Below, piece after piece: positions 1 through 8,531 of a stretch of DNA of 64,000 nt (position 1 is the first letter of the stretch; each line of letters starts with the position of its first letter). Position numbers and translations under genes: made by a program. Origin of the DNA: Tahibacter aquaticus (GTDB lineage: Bacteria; Pseudomonadota; Gammaproteobacteria; Xanthomonadales; Rhodanobacteraceae); NCBI RefSeq assembly GCF_004363655.1, contig NZ_SNZH01000001.1, positions 54,569-118,568 on the forward strand, read 5' to 3'. The notes under the pieces are model-generated. The model searched no databases and had not been told where the DNA came from. It saw only the letters and a program-made list of their open reading frames with translations.

Positions 1-1208
1 TGACGGAAGGCGAGGATGCGCTGGTCTTTGCGCACCGTGGTCTCGTCCACCTGGTAGCGCTGCGAATCCCAGGGCATCCATTCCAGGAAACCGACCAGTG
101 CGCGCCAGTTGCGCAGTTCGTAGTCGAAATGGCCTTTCCGGATATGGGAAAACTTGCTGAAATCATTGTCGTCGTGCGGCCGCCAGTAGCCCAGCGCGAA
201 GCCCTGCGCTTCGGCGTTGTAGGTCGGCTTGAGCGCGTGCAGCCAGTACCAGGTGGGCGAGTCGACGAAAGCGAACCAGTTCATCACCGACTGCGCCGTG
301 TTCATCATGCGCGCTTCGGACGTTTTCCTGTCGAGGTATTCGAACTCGGTGTTGTAGACCGGCTTGCCCAGCGTGTTGGCGTTGTACTTCGCCGCATTGT
401 CGATCTGCTCGTTGGAGTCCTTGCCGATGCGGTGCCAGGTCCAGGCATCGACCAGATCGAGCTTCAGTCCGTTGCGCAGGGCGCCGCTGCTTTGTCCGCT
501 CCAGCTGTTGGCATGCAGGTGAATATCCGGATAGGCCGCGCGAACCTTGCCGGCGACGATATTGTAGGTGGCGATAAATTCCTGGTCGTTGTAGTTGCAG
601 GAGGAATAGCCGGCCGGATCGGCCGGCGGTTCGTTCTGCAGGCCAAACGCCGCGACAGGTACATTGTTCGCCTGCAGATAGCGTATGTCTTCCACTACGG
701 CATCGCCAAATTGCCCAAGGAAATCCGCATCGAACTGTTTGAGCTTGCCGCCGATATAGGCGCCATTGCTCTTCCAGGCTGTCGGCGGAGACCAGTATTC
801 GAAATTAACGCCCTCGGCACCGGACTCGTGGATCAGCGCGGCAATTTCGCTCAGCTGTTCCGGCCAGCGCGCGTCCAGGTTCTTGTTGTTGTTGCGTAGC
901 CCGCGGTAGTAAAGCCCGCCGGCGAGGCGGATATAGCGAAAACCGTGGCCGCGGCCGATCAGTTCATTAGCGAGGCGCGTGCGCTCGGCCGGCGTCAGAT
1001 CGTGCGGCACGGACGTGGTCTCCATCGGCATGCCGTTGCTGGCCGAGCCGATCGAATCGCTCTGGATCTCCACGCCCAGGCCCCAGATGCGCTGCCTGGG
1101 CACGTCGAGACGCACCCGGTATTCCTGCGCGAGCAGCGCCTGCGGCAGCACCGCAGCCATGCCGACTGCCATCAGCAACAATGTCTTGCACAACGTGTTC
1201 TTGTACAT
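1..1208 (-). CDS. GH30-like glycoside hydrolase, outer tandem copy (C-terminus beyond window)
   Basis: I translated this strand from the ATG at 1208 to about position 540 and the frame is open. The product begins with a signal peptide (about residues 1-27, ending ALLAQ) and closely follows its neighbour at 1424-2842. Clan-A TIM-barrel residues are visible: the acid/base Glu in FGLQNEP and a nucleophile Glu in YNTEFEY. GH30 enzymes cleave beta-linked polysaccharides outside the cytoplasm. About 70 C-terminal residues lie left of base 1. The substrate cannot be read from sequence. The sugar-acid genes next door would fit a beta-1,6-galactan or another galactose-containing glycan, which is inference only. 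The two copies arose by tandem duplication, because their upstream leaders are also alike. Confidence 0.85.
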   Translation of the reverse strand, partial: MYKNTLCKTLLLMAVGMAAVLPQALLAQEYRVRLDVPRQRIWGLGVEIQSDSIGSASNGMPMETTSVPHDLTPAERTRLANELIGRGHGFRYIRLAGGLYYRGLRNNNKNLDARWPEQLSEIAALIHESGAEGVNFEYWSPPTAWKSNGAYIGGKLKQFDADFLGQFGDAVVEDIRYLQANNVPVAAFGLQNEPPADPAGYSSCNYNDQEFIATYNIVAGKVRAAYPDIHLHANSWSGQSSGALRNGLKLDLVDAWTWHRIGKDSNEQIDNAAKYNANTLGKPVYNTEFEYLDRKTSEARMMNTAQSVMNWFAFVDSPTWYWLHALKPTYNAEAQGFALGYWRPHDDNDFSKFSHIRKGHFDYELRNWRALVGFLEWMPWDSQRYQVDETTVRKDQRILAFR

Positions 1209-1270
1209 TGCTTCCTCCCTCGATACGCCCGTGGATCGGGCTGTTGAAAAGCGCGTTTGAAATTTCAAGG
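1209..1270 (-). promoter_or_regulatory. Duplicated leader of outer GH30 gene
   Basis: The upstream stretch matches the one before the inner copy (2843-2905). Both have a GCCCG...CGGGC hairpin some 20 nt before the start codon and an AT-rich GAAATTTC block further out; here it extends to a perfect TTGAAATTTCAA palindrome. Conservation of non-coding leader shows the duplication included regulatory DNA. No clear -35/-10 pair was found. Confidence 0.5.
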
Positions 1271-1423
1271 CTAGCTCATCGTCGCCAGTGCGCCGGCCGC
1301 AGCCATACCCTGATCCAGCGCATCAGCAACAACAGCGGCCCCTTGCCGGACTGGATATTCCGCAACGGCCTGCAAAAACGCGGCCGGCGCCGCCGTTCGC
1401 CCGAACGGCAGCGCCGGCGCACG

Positions 1424-2842
1424 CTACTGCTGCACCCAGAACTCGATTGAGTTCGGCGGCACGATCAGATTCAGGTTCGGCCCTGCCACTTTGGGCAGCG
1501 TGCCGTTCCAGGTATCCAGCCGATAGCGATGGCCCTGGAAACTGCCGGCCATGCCGGCGTCGATGCGGAAGGTGAAATTGCTCGCACCGCGATTGGTCAG
1601 CACCACCGCGAGCTTGCCGGTCGGACCGCCCTGGCGGAAGGCGAGGATGCGCTGGTCTTTGCGCACCGTGGTCTCGTCCACCTGGTAGCGCTGCGAATCC
1701 CAGGGCATCCATTCCAGGAAACCGACCAGTGCGCGCCAGTTGCGCAGTTCGTAATCGAAATGGCCTTTCCGGATATGGGAAAACTTGCTGAAATCGTTGT
1801 CGTCCTGCGGCCGCCAGTAGCCCAGCGCGTATCCCTGCGCTTCGGCGTTATAGGTCGGCTTGAGCGCGTGCAGCCAGTACCAGGTGGGCGAGTCAACGAA
1901 AGCGAACCAGTTCATCACCGATTGCGCGGTGTTCATCATGCGCGCTTCGGAGGTTTTGTTGTCGAGGTATTCGAACTCGTTGTTATACACCGGCTTGCCC
2001 AGCGTGTTGGCGTTGAACATCGCCGCGTCGTCGATCTGCTCGTTGGAGTTGGCGCCGATGCGGTGCCAGGTCCAGGCGTCGACCAGATCGAGGTTCAGTC
2101 CGCTGCGCAGCGCGGCGCGGTTCTGCCCGTCCCAGCTGTTGGCGTGCAGATGGATGGCGGGATAGGCCGCCCTGACCTTCGCCGCCACGGTGTTGTAGGC
2201 GGAGACATAGTTGCTGTTGCCGTATACGCAGTGCGAATAGGCAACCGGCGAGGTCATGCCCGGCTCGTTCTGCAGGCCGAACTGCACCACCGGAATGCCG
2301 TTCGCCGTGAGATAGCGGATGTCTTCCACGACCGCGTCGCCGAACTGGCCGAGGAAGGTCGCATCGAATTGCTTGAGCGTTCCGCCGATGTAGCTATTGG
2401 TAGATTTCCAGTATGGCGTCGGCGACCAGTACTCCAGGTCGACGCCTTCGACGCCGGATGCGCTGATCAGCTGCGCCAGCTCGGGCAGCTGCTCGGGCCA
2501 GCGGCCGTCCAGGTTCTTGTCGCCGTTGCGCAGGCCACGCAGATAGAGACCGCCGGCCAGGCGGACATAGCGAAAGCCATGGCCGCGGCCGATCAATTCC
2601 GTCGCCAGCCGCGCGCGCTCGCTCGGCACCAGATCGTGCGGCACGGACGTGGTCACCGCCGGCAGCCCGTTGTTGCCCGAGCCGATCGAATCGCTCTGGA
2701 TCTCTACGCCCAGGCCCCAGATGCGCTGCCTGGGCACGTCGAGACGCACCCGGTATTCCTGCGCCAGCAGCGCCTGCGGCAGTACCGCAATCATGCCGAC
2801 AACCATCCTCAACAACGTCTTGTACAGCGCGTTCTTGCTCAT
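1424..2842 (-). CDS. GH30-like glycoside hydrolase, inner tandem copy
   Basis: This is a 472-aa secreted glycosidase. Residues 1-28 form a signal peptide (ends LLAQ), followed by a GH30-type barrel. The acid/base is Glu193 in QNEP and the nucleophile is Glu289 in YNNEFEY. The C-terminal roughly 80 residues look like the beta-sandwich usual after the barrel in GH30 (TGKLAVVLTNRG, ending IEFWVQQ). The ATG at 2842 is chosen because a purine-rich site (GAGGGAGGAAG on the minus strand) precedes it and the signal peptide starts there. An open frame runs upstream into the symporter gene but has no coding logic. It is the fourth gene of the leftward sugar cluster, 116 nt after the symporter. Substrate specificity (xylan, galactan, glucan or fucoside) is unresolved. 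Confidence 0.88.
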   Translation of the reverse strand: MSKNALYKTLLRMVVGMIAVLPQALLAQEYRVRLDVPRQRIWGLGVEIQSDSIGSGNNGLPAVTTSVPHDLVPSERARLATELIGRGHGFRYVRLAGGLYLRGLRNGDKNLDGRWPEQLPELAQLISASGVEGVDLEYWSPTPYWKSTNSYIGGTLKQFDATFLGQFGDAVVEDIRYLTANGIPVVQFGLQNEPGMTSPVAYSHCVYGNSNYVSAYNTVAAKVRAAYPAIHLHANSWDGQNRAALRSGLNLDLVDAWTWHRIGANSNEQIDDAAMFNANTLGKPVYNNEFEYLDNKTSEARMMNTAQSVMNWFAFVDSPTWYWLHALKPTYNAEAQGYALGYWRPQDDNDFSKFSHIRKGHFDYELRNWRALVGFLEWMPWDSQRYQVDETTVRKDQRILAFRQGGPTGKLAVVLTNRGASNFTFRIDAGMAGSFQGHRYRLDTWNGTLPKVAGPNLNLIVPPNSIEFWVQQ

Positions 2843-2958
2843 TGCTTCCTCCCTCGATAGGCCCGTGTACCGGGCTTTTGAAAAGCGAGTTAGAAATTTC
2901 AATGCAACGGAACCGGTGCGGCGCATGCCGTGGCCGCGCAGCGACGGAAGCAGACTGG

Positions 2959-4698
2959 CTAGGCCGATGGACCGCGTTCGGCCGCCGCGGCGGGCGGCGA
3001 AGGCGCAGATACACGCCAGGCGACGAAGGCAATGCCGAGCATGGCGGCGCCGAACAGCACCAGTGCCCCCTGGTCGCGCTCGTTCAGCAGGGCCAGTAGC
3101 AGCGTAAGCACGCCCGAGGCGCTCAGGCAGATGGCGACGATGCGCGCGGGCGCGTCGTCCACGTCTTCGCCCGGCGCCAGCGGCGTCGGCACATAGTTCG
3201 CGCTGCGTGCGCGGATCGCCCCCCAGGCCGGGTGGTCGCCGCGGGCGAGCAGATGCGCCACGGCCAGCACGACGACCGGCAGCACGGCACCGATCAGCAC
3301 GTCGGTAATACGTGGATTGCCCTGCATCCACACGGCGATCGCACTCGCGCCGAACGGCGCTCCCACGGCCATGGCGAACTTGACCCAGAGGCCCGCGGCG
3401 AAACTCACTAGCGCCGTCGTGAGTACCGCGCGCGCGCCGATGCGGCCGCTGAGCAGGCCCCAGATCGTCGGCGCCATGAGGGGACCGAACAGCAGGCCGG
3501 TCAGGGTCAGGATGATCTTCTCGGCGCCGCCCAGCTGCGGCACCAGCAGCGCGACAATGACGAGCGCGATGCCGATCAGCAGCGTGAACCAGCGCCCGGC
3601 CGCGACCAGTGCGCGATCGCTCGCTGCGGGCCGGAACACGCGGCGATAGAACTGCTCGGTCAGCACGCCGGCGAAGACATTGATCTGCCCGCTGATGGCA
3701 CTGGCCGTGGCGGAAAACATCGCCGCCATCATCAGGCCGAGCATGCCGACGGGCAGCACGGCCTGGCTGGCCAGGATATATGCCTGCTCCGGATTGGCAT
3801 CGGCGCGCATCATGCGGAACAGGATCGGCGGCGTCAGCCACAGCGCGGGACTGATCAGGTACAGCGCGCCGAACAGATAGGCGCTCTTGCGCGCATCGCT
3901 GTCGGTCGGGACGCAGATATAGCGCTGGGCGAAGGCCCATTCCGCGCCGACCAGGAAAAAGTGTACGCCGACCCAGCCGGCCATGAACCACAGCGTGTAC
4001 TGCTCCGACAGCGGCGAGAAGAACGTCGCGGGCAGCGGCACGAGTTCGATACCGCTGTTCAGGCGCAACAGCAGCAGCGGGATGACGAACAGCACGGCCA
4101 GCTGCAGGATGATGAACTGCAGCACGTCGGTCATCAGCACGGCCCAGAGCCCGCCGGCCACGGTATAGGCGATGACAATGGCACCGAACAAGAAGATCGC
4201 GAAGCTCACCGACAATTGCCCGGTCGCCGCGTCGCGCAGCAGGTTGCCCGGCTGCAGCGGTACCAGCGCCACCAGCATCACCGAGACGGCGTACAGGGCC
4301 ACGCCGGTGGACAGGATGCGCACGCCCATCATGGCCCAGGTATAAAACTGTACAGCGCCCCGGCCGAAGCGCAGTTCGACGAACTCGGCCGGCGTGGTCA
4401 CGCCGGTGCGGCGCCAGCGCCCGGCGACGAACAGGCCGACCAGGATGGCGGAAATGCCGATGCAGGTATTGATGGCGATGGCGACCACGCCTTCGCGATA
4501 GGCCAGGCCACCCCAGACCACGAAGGTGCCCGCCGACTTCAGGGTCATGAAACCGCTGAGGCCCGATACCCACCAGGGCGATTTGCCGCCGGCGGCGAAC
4601 ATGTCTTTCGAGCCGCGGTTGCGGCCGACGTAGTACAGGCCGATCGCCAGGGTTCCGATCAGGTAGAAGGCAAGCACGAGACTGTCGATCAGCGACAT
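2959..4698 (-). CDS. Sodium:solute symporter (SSS family)
   Basis: This 579-aa polytopic inner-membrane protein has about 13-14 hydrophobic segments. It starts MSLIDSLVLAFYLIGTLAIG and continues with the SSF-typical GGxxPWWVSGLSGF-like stretch after helix 1. A second family block is TVAGGLWAVLMTDVLQFI, and FSATASAISGQINVFAG follows later. SSS proteins import sugars or organic acids with Na+. It lies between the TonB-dependent receptor (76 nt upstream) and the GH30 gene, so it is the likely inner-membrane step for the sugar released by the glycosidases. The C-terminal part after the last helix is short. The transported sugar is inferred from the pathway genes to be galactose-like; the sequence itself does not show it. 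Confidence 0.92.
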   Translation of the reverse strand: MSLIDSLVLAFYLIGTLAIGLYYVGRNRGSKDMFAAGGKSPWWVSGLSGFMTLKSAGTFVVWGGLAYREGVVAIAINTCIGISAILVGLFVAGRWRRTGVTTPAEFVELRFGRGAVQFYTWAMMGVRILSTGVALYAVSVMLVALVPLQPGNLLRDAATGQLSVSFAIFLFGAIVIAYTVAGGLWAVLMTDVLQFIILQLAVLFVIPLLLLRLNSGIELVPLPATFFSPLSEQYTLWFMAGWVGVHFFLVGAEWAFAQRYICVPTDSDARKSAYLFGALYLISPALWLTPPILFRMMRADANPEQAYILASQAVLPVGMLGLMMAAMFSATASAISGQINVFAGVLTEQFYRRVFRPAASDRALVAAGRWFTLLIGIALVIVALLVPQLGGAEKIILTLTGLLFGPLMAPTIWGLLSGRIGARAVLTTALVSFAAGLWVKFAMAVGAPFGASAIAVWMQGNPRITDVLIGAVLPVVVLAVAHLLARGDHPAWGAIRARSANYVPTPLAPGEDVDDAPARIVAICLSASGVLTLLLALLNERDQGALVLFGAAMLGIAFVAWRVSAPSPPAAAAERGPSA

Positions 4699-4774
4699 GA
4701 GGGTTCTCGACGCAGGATAGGAGCGCGGGCCCGTTGCGGCCCGCGCCAGGTTGTGCAGCGACGCGGCGCAGCGA

Positions 4775-7204
4775 TCAGAAGTGGGCGCGGAACGTCACGC
4801 CGGCGTAGCGGCGGAAATCACGCCCGACCTGCTGCGCGTAGGCATTCGCGCCGCCGGCCGTGCCGACCGCCATCATGCCGGCCGAATACTGCTGGTCGAA
4901 CACGTTCTTGACGAACAGGCCGAGATCGTACTTTCCGCCGCCGAAGATCAGGCCCAGCGACAGATCGGCGACGCCGTAGGCATCCTGGGTCAGTTTCGGG
5001 TTCTGGCTGATGTCGAATACCACCGCTTCCTGCCAGCGATAGTCGGCCTGTAGGTAGCCGTCGATGTCGCCGGACAGCGGCACCTCGTAGCGGCCGCTCA
5101 CGGTATAGCGCAGGTCCGGCGCGTTGACGAACGGCTTGCCGTTGAGGTTCTGCACCGGCGGGCCGCCCGCTGCCGCCGGAGCGCAGCCCTGCGCCGCGGT
5201 CTGGCCGGTGTAGCAGGGTCCGTTCGGCACGTCCTCGAAGCGCGCATCCAGCCAGGTCACGCCGCCGCTGATGCTCAGGTTGCGCAAGGGCCGTGCAGTA
5301 ATTTCCACTTCTGCACCGTCGATGGCGACGCCGCCGGCGCTCGTCAGCACCACCAGGCCCGCGGCGGAATTGAAGGTCTGCGCCTGGTAGTCGGCAAAGC
5401 GCGTGCGGAAACCGGTGAAGTTCAGCCAGAGGCGGTTGTCGAACAGCTGCGTCTTCACGCCGGCCTCGATCAGTTTCGAGGTTTCGGCCGGCGCGGGCAG
5501 CTGGGCGAACTGCGCGGCGCTGAGGCCCAGCGTCGCGGCCAGGCCTTCGCTCTTGTAGCCGGTGCTGTAGCTCAGATAGCCCATGAATTGCGGCGTGAAC
5601 TGGTAGGTCGCGCTGGCCTTGCCGATGGTCGCGCTGTCGTCGTAGTTGCCGGTGACCGGACCGAAGGCCGGATTCGTCGCCGGCTGGTTGGATCCGTTGA
5701 AGAAGCCGGCAATCGGCCGCACGAAGCGCAGCCGCTGGTCTTCCTTGAGATGGCGCAGGCCGCCGGTCAGGGTCAGGCGTTCGCCGATATGCCAGTTGGC
5801 CTGGCCGAACAGCGAGAAATTGCGCGTATCGACGACGGAATTGCCGGTCAGCACCGCCTCGTCGCCCGGCACGCGCGGCACCACGCTGCCGTCGGGATTG
5901 ATCGTCTCGATGGCGCCGATGTTCAGTCCGCGCCGGTCGAGGAAATTGTAGGCGCTGCCGTTGAAGTAATAGGCGCCGAGCACGTAGTCGAGCACGCCGC
6001 CGCGCGGCGAGGACAGGCGCAGCTCCTGCGTTTTCGTCGTGCTCGATTCGATATTGAAATTCGAGCGGATGAACTGGCCCTGCGTGTTGTCCAGATCGAC
6101 ATCGCTTTCGTTGTCGAAGCGGCGGTAGGCGCTGATGCTGGTCAGGGTGTACTCGCCCAGGGCCAGGTTGGCGGTCAGCGAGGCGCCGTAGTTTTTCTGC
6201 CGCACGAACGGATCCACGTCGTTGTTGACTTGGTCGTTGTCGCGGCCGACCGGCGTGCCGGTGATCACGGCACGCGGATTGTCGCTGGCAATGATCAGCG
6301 GCAGTGCGCAGCACTGCGCATCGAGCTTGGAATAGTCGCCGCTGAACAGCAGGTCCAGCGGCGAATCGTCGGCTTTCCAGGCCAGCTTGCCGCGGAAGCC
6401 GTAGGCCTCCTGGCCGTTGACGCTGTCGCCGGTGGCGCGGTTGGTCACGTTGCCGTCCTGGCTGCGGTAGAAACCGGCCATGCGGTAGGCGAAGCCGTTG
6501 CCGAGCGGGCCGGACACGGCGCCGTTGACACGGTATTCGTTGTCCTGCGCCGCCAGGAAGGACAGGTCTCCCGTGCGGTAGTCGAAATCCGGTGCGCGTG
6601 TGACGACGTTGATCACGCCGGCCGAGGAATTCTTGCCGAACAGCGTGCCCTGCGGTCCGCGCAATACCTCGATGCGCTCGATGTCGCCGAGATCGCTGAA
6701 GGCCGAGCCGGGACGCTGCAGCACCACGCCGTCGACCACGGTCGAGACGCTGGCTTCAACACCGGTGGAAAACACGTCGGTGCCGACGCCGCGCAGGCGG
6801 ATCGAGTTGTTGCGCAGTTCGTTGCCGGCGGAAAACGTCACGCTGGGAATCAGCGCGGCGAGGTTGCTGACGTCGACGGCATTGGCGCGCTCCAGCGCAT
6901 CGCCGCTGATCACCGCGACGGCGACCGGAATCTTCTGCACGTTCTCCTCGCGCCGCTGCGCGGTGACGGTGACCATTTCCAGCGCAGCGGGATCGTCCTG
7001 GGGGGGCGTGGCGGCGGCCTTGTCCAGCGGCGCCGCAGAGGCGCTGCTGGCGGCGCTCGCCGGCGCGGCCTGGGCGCCGTCGTCGCTGGCCGTGGCATCC
7101 GGCTGAACAGGTATGGCCGCCGGGTTTGTCGCTACGGGCTGGGCCAGTGCGGACTGGGCACACAACACCGCGACGATCGCCATTACTAAATTCTTGGTCT
7201 GCAT
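4775..7204 (-). CDS. TonB-dependent receptor, carbohydrate locus
   Basis: This is an 809-aa outer-membrane receptor. Its signal peptide ends SALAQ, followed by a long Ala/Pro/Ser-rich linker and a TonB-box-like EMVTVTAQRREE near residue 70. The plug contains IERIEVLRGPQGTLFGKNSSAGVINVVTR, given here only as family hallmarks, and a 22-strand-type barrel ends in a terminal Phe (VTFRAHF). A surface-loop CC pair (DAQCCAL) is typical of one class of sugar or aromatic receptors. An open frame extends to 7372, but the ATG at 7204 has a strong GGGGAGG ribosome site and begins the signal peptide. Its neighbours suggest import of oligosaccharides made by the GH30 enzymes. A 21-bp palindrome upstream probably controls it. 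Confidence 0.93.
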   Translation of the reverse strand: MQTKNLVMAIVAVLCAQSALAQPVATNPAAIPVQPDATASDDGAQAAPASAASSASAAPLDKAAATPPQDDPAALEMVTVTAQRREENVQKIPVAVAVISGDALERANAVDVSNLAALIPSVTFSAGNELRNNSIRLRGVGTDVFSTGVEASVSTVVDGVVLQRPGSAFSDLGDIERIEVLRGPQGTLFGKNSSAGVINVVTRAPDFDYRTGDLSFLAAQDNEYRVNGAVSGPLGNGFAYRMAGFYRSQDGNVTNRATGDSVNGQEAYGFRGKLAWKADDSPLDLLFSGDYSKLDAQCCALPLIIASDNPRAVITGTPVGRDNDQVNNDVDPFVRQKNYGASLTANLALGEYTLTSISAYRRFDNESDVDLDNTQGQFIRSNFNIESSTTKTQELRLSSPRGGVLDYVLGAYYFNGSAYNFLDRRGLNIGAIETINPDGSVVPRVPGDEAVLTGNSVVDTRNFSLFGQANWHIGERLTLTGGLRHLKEDQRLRFVRPIAGFFNGSNQPATNPAFGPVTGNYDDSATIGKASATYQFTPQFMGYLSYSTGYKSEGLAATLGLSAAQFAQLPAPAETSKLIEAGVKTQLFDNRLWLNFTGFRTRFADYQAQTFNSAAGLVVLTSAGGVAIDGAEVEITARPLRNLSISGGVTWLDARFEDVPNGPCYTGQTAAQGCAPAAAGGPPVQNLNGKPFVNAPDLRYTVSGRYEVPLSGDIDGYLQADYRWQEAVVFDISQNPKLTQDAYGVADLSLGLIFGGGKYDLGLFVKNVFDQQYSAGMMAVGTAGGANAYAQQVGRDFRRYAGVTFRAHF

Positions 7205-7277
7205 CGTTGGTCCTCCCCTGGGTTGATCTTTTCGTTGGTGGCCTTGGGCCAACTGCCTTATAACACCGATTTTCCGA

Positions 7278-7298
7278 ATATGGAACGATGTTCCATAT
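7278..7298. promoter_or_regulatory. Perfect 21-bp palindrome, putative IclR operator 1
   Basis: The sequence is ATATGGAAC-GAT-GTTCCATAT, with 9-nt arms and a 3-nt centre. It lies 74 nt before the receptor start. The core GGAAC-N3-GTTC recurs at 8475-8486 in the divergent promoter next to the IclR gene. GAAC-N3-GTTC-type cores are common among IclR-family operators. Confidence 0.75.
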
Positions 7299-7304
7299 AT
7301 TGAT

Positions 7305-8456
7305 TTAATATGCCGGCTTGACCGGAAACCAACCGGGCCTGGCCGGATCGAGATAGGCCCCGGAAATGGCATCGACGCGATAGCGGGCTACCGCCTCCTC
7401 GTCGACATCCACCCCAAGACCTGGCGCCATCGGCACTGCGTAGTACCCATCAACGACGCGGGGCGGATCGCGCACCACATCGCCGGCCAGGTAGGCGCGC
7501 TCGGTGTCGATGGCGATGTCCATGTTCGGGATGGCTGCCGCCAGATGGACGTAGGCCGCCTGCGACACACCAAGCTCGCCGCCGCTGTGCAGGGTGACCG
7601 ACAGGTCGAAGGCCTCGGCGATGGCAGCAGCCTTGAGCGTCTGCCACAGCCCGCCCGCCTCGTGCGGATCGAGCAGGACCACGTCGGCCGCGTCGGCGCG
7701 CACGATCGCCGCGACGTCTTCCAGCGTGTAGGCGCTTTCGTCCAGCGCCACCGGCGTGCTTTGGGAACGACGCAAGTCGGCGTGCCCGGACAGGTTTTCC
7801 AGTGGCAGCGGCTGCTCGATATAGGCCAGGTCCAGCGGCTCCAGCCGGCGCAGCAGCCGCTTGGCCGTGCCCGGCCGCCAGGCGCCGTTGACGTCGGCGC
7901 GCAGGGGCGCCGAGCCGATGCGCGCGCGCACCGCTTCGAGCAGGGCGTAGTCGGCCCGCTCGCCGAAGCCGATCTTGACCTTGAACGTGCCGTAGCCCTG
8001 GTCGAGGAACCAGGCTGCCTTGTCGGCGCAGGCCGCGGGATCACTCAGGAACAGGTAGGCAGCAGCCGGCACGCGCTCGCGCCAGAGACCACCCCAGAGC
8101 ACATGCAAAGGCTGCCCGGCCGCCTTGCCCAGCGCGTCCCACATGGCCATTTCCATCGCCGCAATGGCCATCACCGCCGCGCGCTTGTGGTGGTAGTAGC
8201 CGGCGCCGAGCACGTGCCGGCCGAAACGCTCGACCTGGCTGACGCAATAGCCCACGGCCAGCCGGGCCACCACGTTTTCGAATACTGCGCGGACCGTCTC
8301 GATCAGGCAGATGGTCTCGCCCCAGCCGACGACTCCCGTGTCCGTCTCGATCTTGACCAGCAGGCGCGTGGCGCCGCTGCGCGCCCCCGAGGCCCAGGCA
8401 ATCGACTCGGTCAGCGGCATGCGGACCATCCAATGGGTTACTTTCACGATCTTCAT
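7305..8456 (-). CDS. Mandelate-racemase-like sugar-acid dehydratase (enolase superfamily)
   Basis: This is a 383-aa cytosolic enzyme with the MR/MLE two-domain fold. The N-terminal cap is about residues 1-125, followed by a modified barrel. Visible catalytic residues are K159-x-K161 (end of strand 2), the metal ligands D188, E214 and E240, and a D263/H290 pair that matches the MR-subgroup Asp-His dyad. Most such enzymes dehydrate aldonates or aldarates to 2-keto-3-deoxy acids. With a lactonase, a KDGal kinase and a KDPGal aldolase encoded divergently, the natural job would be galactonate-type dehydration. It does not look like a classical DgoD sequence, so I give no symbol. It is the first gene of the leftward arm; the start at 8456 is 75 nt from the divergent IclR-fusion gene. 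Confidence 0.85.
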   Translation of the reverse strand: MKIVKVTHWMVRMPLTESIAWASGARSGATRLLVKIETDTGVVGWGETICLIETVRAVFENVVARLAVGYCVSQVERFGRHVLGAGYYHHKRAAVMAIAAMEMAMWDALGKAAGQPLHVLWGGLWRERVPAAAYLFLSDPAACADKAAWFLDQGYGTFKVKIGFGERADYALLEAVRARIGSAPLRADVNGAWRPGTAKRLLRRLEPLDLAYIEQPLPLENLSGHADLRRSQSTPVALDESAYTLEDVAAIVRADAADVVLLDPHEAGGLWQTLKAAAIAEAFDLSVTLHSGGELGVSQAAYVHLAAAIPNMDIAIDTERAYLAGDVVRDPPRVVDGYYAVPMAPGLGVDVDEEAVARYRVDAISGAYLDPARPGWFPVKPAY

Positions 8457-8474
8457 TCGTCACTCTCAGTTTAC

Positions 8475-8506
8475 GGAACAGTGTTCTATACTGTAGGATA
8501 GAACAC
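8475..8506. promoter_or_regulatory. Divergent promoter operator, nested inverted repeats
   Basis: Two overlapping dyads lie between the divergent starts at 8456 and 8532. GAACA-G-TGTTC is at 8476-8486, and GTGTTCTAT (8481-8489) pairs perfectly with ATAGAACAC (8498-8506). The first includes the GGAAC-N3-GTTC core shared with 7278-7298. This is a natural site for autoregulation by the adjacent IclR-domain protein. Confidence 0.72.
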
Positions 8507-8531
8507 GCCACTTCATGCAAAGGCAGATCAA

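Noticed and set aside
1529-2860. A 443-codon plus-strand frame opposite the inner GH30 gene
   Set aside because: Its composition is typical of a shadow, and the outer copy shows a similar frame for the same reason.
1424-4573. One long minus-strand frame spanning the symporter and GH30 gene
   Set aside because: The part upstream of 2842 is out of frame with the true symporter, and the GH30 protein has its own ribosome site and signal peptide at 2842.
7305-8456. Classical D-galactonate dehydratase DgoD
   Set aside because: The motifs around the third and fourth barrel strands (RADVNGAW, YIEQP) differ from DgoD, so I leave the symbol empty although the pathway role fits.
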